This document shows, piece after piece, positions 20,285 to 28,525 of a stretch of 64,000 bases of DNA (its first letter is position 1; the number at the start of each line of letters is the position of its first letter). The stretch is taken from positions 24,868 to 88,867 of the forward strand of contig JASPKZ010009930.1 of NCBI GenBank assembly GCA_030220185.1, given 5' to 3'. The position numbers and the translations under genes were made by a program. The stretch comes from Diploptera punctata. Taxonomy: Eukaryota; Arthropoda; Insecta; Blattodea; Blaberidae. A model generated the notes under the pieces. That model had not been told where the DNA came from. It searched no databases and worked only from the letters and a program-made list of their open reading frames with translations.

Positions 20285-20760
20285 GAAAATATTAACTAAC
20301 TAACTCACTAAACCGACGCTTCCGAAGCCTTTAAGTTCAATTCCGCTCGGACATATGTTCTGCATACATCTCTATTTTCTTCTTCTTCTTCTTCTTAAAC
20401 ATAATTTGTAGGATTTTCATCCTGTTTATTTCCAAAATCACTTCTCGGAGGAAGACGAATTGGATGTGCATGCACTGTCTATCCATCTCTTGGCTGGTCT
20501 TCCTCTTGTTCTTCTCCCGTCCATTGGTCTATCTTCTTTAGCTCTTTTTTCAAGTCGGGAAGAATGCAAGAAAACCGATTTGCAAACCGATATCTCTATC
20601 TGAACTAACGTTTTACAATCATCCCCTGTATAATTTACCTCCCTCAAATCATAGTTCTTGGCCTACCTACTGGGCGTTTTCATCTGGTTTTGATACAAGG
20701 AGTTTCCGTACTCCTATTTCATTCCCCATTCGAGCCAAGTGCCTTACACCTAACTATTTA
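20285..20760 (-). pseudogene. L-GHV LINE 3' end interrupted by family K
   Basis: L-GHV remnants on the minus strand at 20285-20385 (terminus TCACTAAACCG, then ATGTTCTGCATACATCTCTA) and 20576-20760 (CCCCTGTATAATTTACCTCC, TGGGCGTTTTCATCTGG). The interval 20388-20575 is a family K LINE 3' end with a TTC tail (TTCTTCTTC at 20386-20396) and the RTRGRPAKRWIDS region. A short family K piece was thus inserted into an L-GHV copy. Confidence 0.7.
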
Positions 20761-20819
20761 TATTACATCTGGTTTTCCATGAAGATCATATTGTGTATGT
20801 ATGTATATACCCATATCCG

Positions 20820-21130
20820 CTTCAGAGTGAGAGAAGCCTTCAGAATATTCGTAGAGCTCCAAATGACCCACAAACCTTGGAAAGTATCCATCCAAACTAC
20901 ACACTCCAAGATAGGCCTAGAAGAGTAGCCGTTGCATCATTCCGTACTGCAACAGGACACGACTGCCTTCATCGCCTCGGTCTTCCACCAACTCAACAAT
21001 AAATCCTCTGCAACACTAAGGAAGATATGGATGCTGATCACATCCGAACTTGCCCAACCCTAACAACCAACAATTTCGTTGACAGATACTGGGAAACCAG
21101 GGGAAAGATGATGAATCTTTTATAATCTTT
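20820..21130 (+). pseudogene. LINE ORF2 RNase H/C-terminal fragment
   Basis: It encodes RRVAVASFRTATGHDCLHRL, then GLPPTQQ, and after an in-frame stop CNTKEDMDADHIRTCP. The order FRT-x-TGHDCL, then C-x-x-C-x-x-x-x-MD-x-xH-x-x-x-CP is the zinc-knuckle-like tail of LINEs of the R1/I/Jockey kind. A stop at 21000 and the missing catalytic domains mark it as a relic. Confidence 0.65.
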
Positions 21131-21401
21131 ATTGTTATTGTTTGTACTCTTACTTTAAGGGAGGAAAGGAGATTACGAGTATTTGAGAATAAAGTTCTTA
21201 GGAAAAATTTGTCCCGCGCCGTAGCCGAGCGGTTAAGGCAGGAAGCCTTGGCGCAGAGCTACGGGACTTGCGCTGGTTCGAGTCTCCATGGGGGAAGAAA
21301 TTTTCTCGTGGTATTTCTGCCAGTATGGGACCGGTGCCCACCCAGCATCGTTAGGCAATTGGGTAGCTACAATAAGTAGCGGCTCCAGGTTGAGGAACCA
21401 G

Positions 21402-22125
21402 TGTAATATATATTGAAGTATATCATAATATATATTGAAGTATATCATAATATATATATATTTTATAATATGAACATTCATTATAATGTATGACTGTCCT
21501 AAATTAACACAATTATTGACCTAATTGATCTTTTTGTTAAAATATGCTGAAGAATGATTTTAAAGAATTCTGTCATGAATATTTAAATAGGTATTACCTT
21601 TGTAGTTATTTGGAAAAGTCATGCAGTATAAGGGATTGTTACACAATAGGTAGTCTTACCTAATGATGACTTATCTTTTAAAGGTCATAGGTTAAGCGCA
21701 TTCAATATGCTTTCAGAAAGGGAGAATCTGGTTACATGTACAATACAACCAAATTGATTCTCACGTATACATTGTAACTACGTCATTACTCAACTGGTAT
21801 ATATGTATGAAACTTATGATTGTAAGTTAGACAGTTTTTTTCATCGGTGTTACCGATACCCTGTCTCACGTTTTTTTGTATTAAAGTCTGTTTGTTTCTC
21901 ACTACTGCTCCGCTGTGTCTTCTTATAGTTAGGTTTAATCCTATCTACTAACCACATTTCCGAAGAATTCCTGGGGTTGATTCCTAATCTATAAATTTAC
22001 AGATATCTACCAGAACTTCAAGACGATCTTCACCTCCTGACACAACTCTTACTTATTTTGATTATTATTTATACTTTAAAATAATCCTTATAATTATAGA
22101 AGGAATCGACCACCCAGATATTACA
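21402..22125 (+). repeat. 5' LTR
   Basis: 724 bp. A TATATAT box is at 21798-21804, a small hairpin ATCGGT-GTT-ACCGAT at 21843-21857, and an ATTAAA polyadenylation-type signal at 21880-21885. The 3' LTR differs by one visible substitution (T/G near 21674) and three single-base length differences in homopolymer runs. The copies are therefore nearly identical and the insertion is recent. Confidence 0.95.
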
Positions 22126-22488
22126 TGGTGGCAGCGCATCGGGATTGGAAAACCAGCGAGCAGTGAGACATCCGAAGGTGCGAACGAGCTGGAGAGACTC
22201 TTCAATTAGTCCCAGATAATTCAGAGCCTATCTCGAGGGATCAACGCTCCAGAGTAATCCACAGGCGCCGTGGTACCCGTAAACGCACCAGAGGAAAGCA
22301 GACAGTGGTCCTGAGGCCAACACCAGCAGCCACCGACGCGCTCGAGGACGTCCTTGGTGTTCAGCCGTTGGCAGCCTGCACCGCGAGAGGAGTCGCACCC
22401 TGAGGGGAGCTGAAAGGCCATCACTACGACTCTGAACTGTGCATCTCAGACCACCCTACATCTTTCTTTAGGTGAGTCCAATTCCATT
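22126..22488 (+). promoter_or_regulatory. Leader: primer-binding site and putative env splice donor
   Basis: The leader begins TGGTGGCAGCGC right after the LTR, as expected for a tRNA primer-binding site (TGG pairs with the CCA end). I cannot name the tRNA. At 22470-22477 it has AG/GTGAGT, a perfect 5' splice-donor consensus with the intron starting at 22472, 17 bp before the gag start. Env-bearing gypsy elements express Env from a spliced RNA, so this is the likely donor. Confidence 0.6.
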
Positions 22489-23369
22489 ATGGCTAGCGAG
22501 GGCGATATTGATATTAGCGAGGAAAGCTATATCCCTGTAGTTCAAGCAGTTAAGTTGATACCCCGAACATTCGATGGAAACCCCAAACATTTAAGAGAAT
22601 TTATAGAAGGAGTAGAAGCTGCGGTTCAGGTAGTCCATCCAACCAAACACACCTTATTGTTAAGATTTATAGAATCCAAAATTTCAGGAGACGCTAAAGA
22701 TAGACTTTTAGCTAGGACAGAGAGAGAAACTTGGATTCAAGTTAAAGCAATATTGGAGGAGAACTTTTCTGTAAGGAGAACGCTAGAATATTATGCAGGA
22801 ATACTCTTAATTCAAAACAAAGTACAAATGAAACAGTTGCACAGTGGGGTTCAAGATTAGATGGAATAGCCATGGATTTAAGAAGAGAAGTCAGAAATAG
22901 ATTGGAGAGGTTAGAAAGACGCGATAATTCGAGATATGTAGAAGGAGGCCTACAGCTGATAGGAGAATTTTTAAAAGGTACTTTCGTAGCAGGGTTAAAG
23001 GACGATAAGATTAAGTATATAGTAAAGGCTAAGGGTGAAGAAGAATCATTAGCGCAACTAATCGAAACCGCATTACAGGAAGAAAGCGAGGTAAAGTCCA
23101 CGAGATTTAGGGGTAATCAAAATGGACAAGGACATCCAATCACAGGGGCAGTAAAAAGGGAATTTAGAAGACCGTACGGATCAGAGATAAAGAGAGAGGT
23201 TAACCTGGCCACAAAAGAAATAAGGTGTTATAATTGTAATGAGATAGGGCACATTAGTAGAGAATGTGGTAAGAGACCGCAACCCCGTAGGCATGGAGGA
23301 CGGGACAGAGCAGCTCTGGGAGGCCGCCAGGGAAACGAGAATTCGGGTTACCTGAGCAGTCGCAGGTAA
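22489..23369 (+). pseudogene. gag: gag (capsid and CCHC nucleocapsid), one frame break
   Basis: The start at 22489 (MASEGDIDISEES) opens a frame with RTFDGNPKHLREFIEGVE and FIESKISGDAKDRL, the typical Ty3/gypsy capsid pattern. A one-base break near 22805 moves to the frame that runs through WGSRLDGIAMDLRREV and ends at 23369. The C-terminal part contains the CCHC knuckle CYNCNEIGHISREC (CX2CX4HX4C) at about 23226-23267, followed by a basic RRHGGRDR tail. The total would be about 290 residues. Function: RNA binding and particle assembly in the cytoplasm. Confidence 0.85.
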
Positions 23370-23914
23370 TCCTCCCGTCTGACTGCGCGCCAGGACTCAT
23401 GGAGTGCCTGAGGGATCATACTAGGGTAAATATGGAAGGGGAATTACCTGAACTAGTTGATCAGAAGTTTAAGGATAGGATAGATAAAGCCGCTAAAATA
23501 GTTAGTGACGCAAACGAATCCCCAGATGACAGTGTTTGTTGGGCAGTGTCGCAAGGCGAACTGCATAAGTTGACTAGAACGCCGATAAATGGGTTCTGTG
23601 ACTGTGGGCCTAGCGTGGTTGGGGAACGCCAAGAGACTGTAGGCTCGAAACAGTGGAATAATAGAGAGAAACGCCAGGAGATTGTAGGCTCGAAACAGTG
23701 GAATAATAGAGAGAAACGCCAGGAGATTGTAGGCTCGAAACAGTGGAATAATAGAGAGAAACGCCAAGAGATTGTAGGCTCGAAACAGTGGAATAATAGA
23801 GGGAAACGCTACGAGTCGTCCACAAGGGATAGAACTTGGGATAGTGGATTTAAGGAAAAATCCAAGGACACCAAACCTACCCAATGGAGACAGCGTGTTG
23901 TGAGATCGAAGTAG
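23370..23914 (+). CDS. gag-pol linker frame with four 15-residue repeats
   Basis: Frame open to 23914 in the -1 register relative to the end of gag. An ATG lies at 23399 but entry by frameshift is equally possible. It encodes an acidic N-terminal part (MEGELPELVDQKF, DDSVCWAV). Four tandem copies of a 45-bp unit follow at 23627-23806, encoding RQEIVGSKQWNNREK-type repeats, and then a basic region. It overlaps the protease frame by 31 bp, again in a -1 register. I recognise no domain. It could be a pol N-terminal extension or a distinct accessory frame. Confidence 0.5.
23627..23806 (+). repeat. 4 x 45-bp in-frame minisatellite
   Basis: Four direct copies of a unit starting CGCCAAGAGACTGTAGGCTC, each 15 codons, nearly identical to one another. 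Because the period is a multiple of three, copy-number change would not break the frame. Confidence 0.95.
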
Positions 23915-24719
23915 GGACTCTTAATGCTATTAATCAGTGGGACGCCTCTGGTTATGAACCGAGACCCTGGGAGATGTATATCCTAAGTGAACAATTAAAA
24001 AATGGCCTAGGTTTAGTATTGATAGATACTGGTGCACAAATATCATTAGTTAAAGAAACATCACTAAAGAGAAACGTTATAAAGGATAACTGTAATATGA
24101 AAATACAAGGTATTAGTGGGAACTCTATAAAAGTAAATGGGATAACTCAATTAGTATTGAATAATTGTGAAAATCATACAGTTGTTAATTGTCATATAGT
24201 AGATAAATTACCCAGAGATTTAGATATAATTTTAGGCCAAGACTGGCTCATGGAACAAGGTTATATGTTAAATAAAAAGATGATTATTCCTCCGTATAGT
24301 GAAAATTTAATGGAATTTCCTACGAACGAAAGAGGGAACAGATTCATAGAACGGCAAAATTTACAGCCAGGGCTAATTTGCGCTAAACGGGATAACAAAA
24401 TGTGATAAGACATTCACATGCCTAGTAATTAATTTAACAGCTGACGCACAGATAATAAAGAAAATACCAGAACTAGTTAAACCGCCCACTCAAATAAGTA
24501 AGGAACAGGAAGTATCAGTTGAAAATTTCGTACCTCAAAGATTAGATTTATTAAATAAAAATCTGAGACTTGAACACGTGAAAGAAGGAGCCCATAGTAT
24601 ACGAAACATTTGCACAGAATACGCGGACATATTTAAGCTTCCGGGAGATAGACTAACAAGCACAACAGCTGCTACACATTCCATACCCACACCTTCAATT
24701 CCTAAAGGAAGAGCTATAA
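23884..24719 (+). pseudogene. pol: pol: aspartic protease and start of the RT region, broken
   Basis: The frame from 23884 has the retropepsin motif LVLIDTGAQISLV (active-site DTG) and, downstream, DLDIILGQDWL, the Ty3/gypsy protease pair. A one-base break near 24380 moves to the frame with ITADAQIIKKIPEL-like sequence and CTEYADIFKLPGDRL, the conserved entry to the RT. At 24708-24719 the frame is cut by the PLE insertion (TSD GAAGAGCTATAA). RT continues at 28538. The protease probably acts on Gag and Pol within the particle. Confidence 0.9.
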
Positions 24720-24805
24720 GTATAACTGTAGGCTTTCACGGCCGGCGTCTTGATCCCTATTAGGTTCGTCTTCCGGGCATATAGGCCGTGGTCCAGTCGT
24801 TCTTC

Positions 24806-24850
24806 TACTCGACGTTTCGTCTACTGCTGCGGTAGACATCTTCAGGAGAT
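24806..24850 (-). ncRNA. Hammerhead-ribozyme-like motif, 3' copy
   Basis: Minus strand: CTGAAGA (24845-24839), stem II GTCTAC/GTAGAC with a 7-nt loop, GAAAC (24818-24814), then the cleavage triplet GTC (24813-24811). Stem I has CTC/GAG next to the core. Stem III is only the self-complementary ACGT. Hammerhead motifs of this minimal form are known in Penelope-like terminal repeats. The TGA of the RT ORF is part of CTGAAGA. Confidence 0.75.
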
Positions 24851-27439
24851 ACTGCGTGCTCTCTGTGAACTCCTCAACAGTCGGCTGCAGACTGGCTGGT
24901 CGTTGGAAACTCCCTCCCTATTTATAGGCACGTCCCTGGTGGAGAGGCGGTTTTCTGCGCGGTCCGTGTTGCGTGCTGTTTTGTCCAGGCTGTCGCTAGC
25001 AGAAGTCATAGGCTTCGTTGTCGTATTGTGCAATGCCGGGATCCAGATTTTGTTTATCTTCATGGTTTCTTCTTTTTTGTTAAAGGAATTTTTGTGTTTA
25101 TATATTTCAATGGCTTCTCTGTACAGTCTGGTGTAATAATGTGATGTTTGGGACAATACCTGTGTTTCTTCGAATCTTATTATATGTTCTTGGTTGTTCA
25201 TCCAGTGTTCCGCTACGGCTGATTTTTCCTTTTGTTTTAGTCTGCAATGCCTCTTGTGTTCTTGCAATCTTGTGGTAACCATTCTTTTTGTTGTGCCGAT
25301 ATAAACTTCTCCACAACTGCAAGGGATGCGATATATACCGGCAGTACTTAACGGATCTCTTGTATCTTTGGCTGGGCGCAGTATATTGCTGATTTTTTGT
25401 GTTGGCTTGTAGGTTGTAGATATGCTATATTTATTTAATATTCGACCAATTCTCTCCGTTATTGTCTTGATATATGGTAGGTACACCTTACCCTTAGCCT
25501 CCTCCTTGTTCCCGTTTTCGGATTTGTATTTATTGGGATTTATGGCTCGGCGAAAATCTGTTTTGCTGTATCCATTGGATTGAAACGCTGCTTGGAGATG
25601 ATTAATTTCTTCTTGTAGATACTGTGGTTCCGAAATCCTTTTGGCTCGTTCCACCAGGGTTTTAATTATTCCGCGTTTTTGTCTGGGATGATGGTTGGAC
25701 TGCTTATGTAGGTATCTGTCTGTGTGAGTCTTTTTCCTGTATACCTTGTGTCCAAGTGTCATGTCTTGGTTTCGAATTACTAAAACATCCAAAAACGGTA
25801 GACTGTTGTTCTCTTCTCTTTCCAGGGTGAATTGGATGCTGGGACAAATACCATTTAAATGTTGCCTGAAGTTATCAAGTTCTTCTTCACCATGCTCCCA
25901 AATGACGAATGTGTCGTCCACATATCTCAGCCAAACTGAAGGTCTTAATGTAGCATTCTCCAAGGCCTGTTTTTCAAATTGTTCCATGTAAAAATTGGCT
26001 ATTACGGGGCTTAATGGACTCCCCATGGCCACGCCATCTATTTGCTCGTAGAATATTCCTCCCCATTGGAAATACGTTTCTGTGAGGCATATGTTATACA
26101 GCGCTACTATATCTGGGGGAAAGAGTTCTTGCAAGTATGTCATAGTGTCTGGGATAGGTATCTTAGTAAATAAAGAAACCACATCGAAGCTTATTATTTT
26201 ATCGTTTGGCTTGAGTTTCAGAGTGTCTATTTTTTCTATGAAGTGCGTGGAGTTTTTTACAAACGTGTCAGTTTTTCCAATATACGGTTTCAATAGTGAG
26301 GCGAGAAACTTGGCGAGTTCATATGTAGGTGATCCAATGGCCGAAACAATAGGTCTGAGTGGTGTTCCCTCCTTGTGTATCTTTGGTAATCCATACAATC
26401 TTGGTGGCAGTGCTTCTGATTTGTACAATCCTCGTTTAGTGTCTTCATCAAGTGTGGAGCTCTTGATAAGTTTATTGGATTTACGTAGAACTCTTGCTGT
26501 AGGATCAGTTTTAAGAATCTTGTATGTCTCTGGATCTAAAAGCTGTTGCATTTTCTGGTTGTATTGTTCTGTTTCCATGATGACGGTGGCATTTCCTTTA
26601 TCTGCAGGAAGAACGATGATGTCTTTGTCTTCGTTTAGATTATGTAAAGCTACTTTTTCTTTTCGTGATAAATTACTCACCGGTGGTTTGGTTTTACGGA
26701 GAATGCGAGACACTTCGCCCCTTATTTCCTCACTCTGATGAATAGGCAGCTGCCTTATTCCGGCTTCTACATTGGCTATGATGTCTTCAATAGGTACTGT
26801 TTTAGGTGTTACAGCAAAATTTCCTCCTTTGGCAAGTACCGATATTTCTTCTTCGTTGAGTTGCCGGTCTGTCAAATTTACTACCGCTCTTGAGTTGGGT
26901 GGTTTATTTCTGTTTTCTTGATGATTTTTTATGTATTTTTGTTTCTGTCGTTCCGTGTTTTTCTCTATGGTTCGGCAAAAGCTGTGGTATGTGATGTTGT
27001 CCACCTTTTCCCAGTCTCTCTTACTGAGAATATTGCTAATCTTCAGATGTAAGTAAAAAAGTTCTTGATCATTCATCCCTAGGGTTCGTCTTGTATCATG
27101 AATTCGTTCTCTAAGAAGAGCCCGTTCCGTTCGTCCATATATCCTCTTAGCCTTTGTCGTTTTGAAGATCTGTTTGCATCGTAGAAATTGAGGGATAGTT
27201 CCCGTGTCTCTGCACCGTAGAAGAAAGCTTAAATTGCACAGAAAGCGTCCTTTTTTCTTTCTTAATTCTTCAAATTTCCGAATAGAAAGAAATACATCCT
27301 TCCCGTAGAGGTTGCTTATGTATAACTGTAGGCTTTCACGGCCGGCGTCTTGATCCCTATTAGGTTCGTCTTCCGGGCATATAGGCCGTGGTCCAGTCGT
27401 TCTTCTACTCGACGTTTCGTCTACTGCTGCGGTAGACAT
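24842..27439 (-). CDS. PLE reverse transcriptase / GIY-YIG endonuclease, intact
   Basis: 865 residues, start at 27439. RT blocks: LPADKGNATVIM (about 277-288), LPPRLYGLPKIHK (344-356), IISFDVVSLFTKIP with the first catalytic Asp (419), GVAMGSPLSPVIANFYMEQF (469-488) and LRYVDDTFVIW with YVDD at 506-509. The C-terminal GIY-YIG nuclease has GIYRIPCSCGEVYIG (701-715), then TTRLQEHKRHC. Spacing and length fit Penelope-like proteins. The protein should make cDNA at nicked chromosomal DNA in the nucleus. The start ATG lies within the upstream hammerhead-like core and the TGA stop within the downstream one. No frame breaks are seen, unlike the surrounding LTR element, so this copy may be competent. 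Confidence 0.95.
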   Translation of the reverse strand: MSTAAVDETSSRRTTGPRPICPEDEPNRDQDAGRESLQLYISNLYGKDVFLSIRKFEELRKKKGRFLCNLSFLLRCRDTGTIPQFLRCKQIFKTTKAKRIYGRTERALLRERIHDTRRTLGMNDQELFYLHLKISNILSKRDWEKVDNITYHSFCRTIEKNTERQKQKYIKNHQENRNKPPNSRAVVNLTDRQLNEEEISVLAKGGNFAVTPKTVPIEDIIANVEAGIRQLPIHQSEEIRGEVSRILRKTKPPVSNLSRKEKVALHNLNEDKDIIVLPADKGNATVIMETEQYNQKMQQLLDPETYKILKTDPTARVLRKSNKLIKSSTLDEDTKRGLYKSEALPPRLYGLPKIHKEGTPLRPIVSAIGSPTYELAKFLASLLKPYIGKTDTFVKNSTHFIEKIDTLKLKPNDKIISFDVVSLFTKIPIPDTMTYLQELFPPDIVALYNICLTETYFQWGGIFYEQIDGVAMGSPLSPVIANFYMEQFEKQALENATLRPSVWLRYVDDTFVIWEHGEEELDNFRQHLNGICPSIQFTLEREENNSLPFLDVLVIRNQDMTLGHKVYRKKTHTDRYLHKQSNHHPRQKRGIIKTLVERAKRISEPQYLQEEINHLQAAFQSNGYSKTDFRRAINPNKYKSENGNKEEAKGKVYLPYIKTITERIGRILNKYSISTTYKPTQKISNILRPAKDTRDPLSTAGIYRIPCSCGEVYIGTTKRMVTTRLQEHKRHCRLKQKEKSAVAEHWMNNQEHIIRFEETQVLSQTSHYYTRLYREAIEIYKHKNSFNKKEETMKINKIWIPALHNTTTKPMTSASDSLDKTARNTDRAENRLSTRDVPINREGVSNDQPVCSRLLRSSQRARSIS

Positions 27440-27450
27440 CTTCAGGAGAT
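27406..27450 (-). ncRNA. Hammerhead-ribozyme-like motif, 5' copy
   Basis: Identical to the motif 2600 bp downstream in sense. The ATG of the 865-residue ORF begins at the last A of CTGAAGA (27439), so the first codons (MSTAAVDETSS) encode stem II, GAAAC and the cleavage triplet. Confidence 0.75.
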
Positions 27451-28427
27451 ACTGCGTGCTCTCTGTGAACTCCTCAACAGTCGGCTGCAGACTGGCTGGT
27501 CGTTGGAAACTCCCTCCCTATTTTTAGGCACGTCCCTGGTGGAGAGGCGGTTTTCTGCGCGGTCCGTGTTGCGTGCTGTTTTGTCCAGGCTGTCGCTAGC
27601 AGAAGTCATAGGCTTCGTTGTCGTATTGTGCAATGCCGGGATCCAGATTTTGTTTATCTTCATGGTTTCTTCTTTTTTGTTAAAGGAATTTTTGTGTTTA
27701 TATATTTCAATGGCTTCTCTGTACAGTCTGGTGTAATAATGTGATGTTTGGGACAATACCTGTGTTTCTTCGAATCTTATTATATGTTCTTGGTTGTTCA
27801 TCCAGTGTTCCGCTACGGCTGATTTTTCCTGGTCGAATATTAAATAAATATAGCATATCTACAACCTACAAGCCAACACAAAAAATCAGCAATATACTGC
27901 GCCCAGCCAAAGATACAAGAGATCCGTTAAGTACTGCCGGTATATATCGCATCCCTTGCAGTTGTGGAGAAGTTTATATCGGCACAACAAAAAGAATGGT
28001 TACCACAAGATTGCAAGAACACAAGAGGCATTGCAGACTAAAACATAAGGAAAAATCAGCCGTAGCGGAACACTGGATGAAACAACCAAGAACATATAAT
28101 AAGATTCGAAGAAACACAGGTATTGTCCCAAACATCACATTATTACACCAGACTGTACAGAGAAGCCATTGAAATATATAAACACAAAAATTCCTTTAAC
28201 AAAAAAGAAGAAACCATGAAGATAAACAAAATCTGGATCCCGGCATTGCACATACGACAACGAAGCCTATGACTTCTGCTAGCGACAGCCTGGACAAAAC
28301 AGCACGCAACACGGACCGCGCAGAAAACCGCCTCTCCACCAGGGACGTGCCTATAAATAGGGAGGGAGTTTCCAACGACCAGCCAGTCTGCAGCCGACTG
28401 TTGAGGAGTTCACAGAGAGCACGCAGT

Positions 28428-28472
28428 ATCTCCTGAAGATGTCTACCGCAGCAGTAGACGAAACGTCGAGTA
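28428..28472 (+). ncRNA. Hammerhead-ribozyme-like motif in the inverted fragment
   Basis: Plus-strand copy: CTGAAGA (28433-28439), stem II, GAAAC (28460-28464), GTC (28465-28467). All core bases are conserved. Confidence 0.7.
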
Positions 28473-28525
28473 GAAGAACGACTGGACCACGGCCTATATG
28501 CCCGGAAGACGAACCTAATAGGGAT

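Larger units (their letters stand above)
24720..28525 (-). mobile_element. Penelope-like element (innermost layer)
   Basis: 3806 bp bounded by the 12-bp duplication GAAGAGCTATAA (24708-24719 and 28526-28537), inserted in the RT region of the LTR element. In the minus-strand sense it contains an inverted 695-bp fragment (28525-27831, reverse complement of 24753-25447), a partial direct copy (27830-27320) and a full unit (27319-24720). The 511-bp direct repeats 24720-25230 and 27320-27830 differ at one base. Partial tandem plus inverted terminal copies are the known arrangement of Penelope-like elements. The ORF is intact. Confidence 0.95.
27353..28525. repeat. 478-bp inverted repeat inside the PLE
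   Basis: The arms 27353-27830 and 28048-28525 are near-perfect reverse complements with a 217-bp spacer. The spacer continues the inverted coding fragment (GIY-YIG region, GIYRIPCSCGEVYIG on the plus strand at about 27937-27981). Confidence 0.9.

Noticed and set aside
22126..22145. Naming the primer tRNA of the LTR element
   Set aside because: The TGG start is clear, but I could not match the rest confidently to one tRNA without a search.
23453..23884. Antisense frames across the 45-bp repeats
   Set aside because: Shadow of the sense repeat; the period is a multiple of three, so all frames stay open.
24750..25136. Plus-strand frames inside the PLE terminal repeats
   Set aside because: They are antisense to the intact RT/endonuclease frame and appear twice only because the repeat is duplicated.
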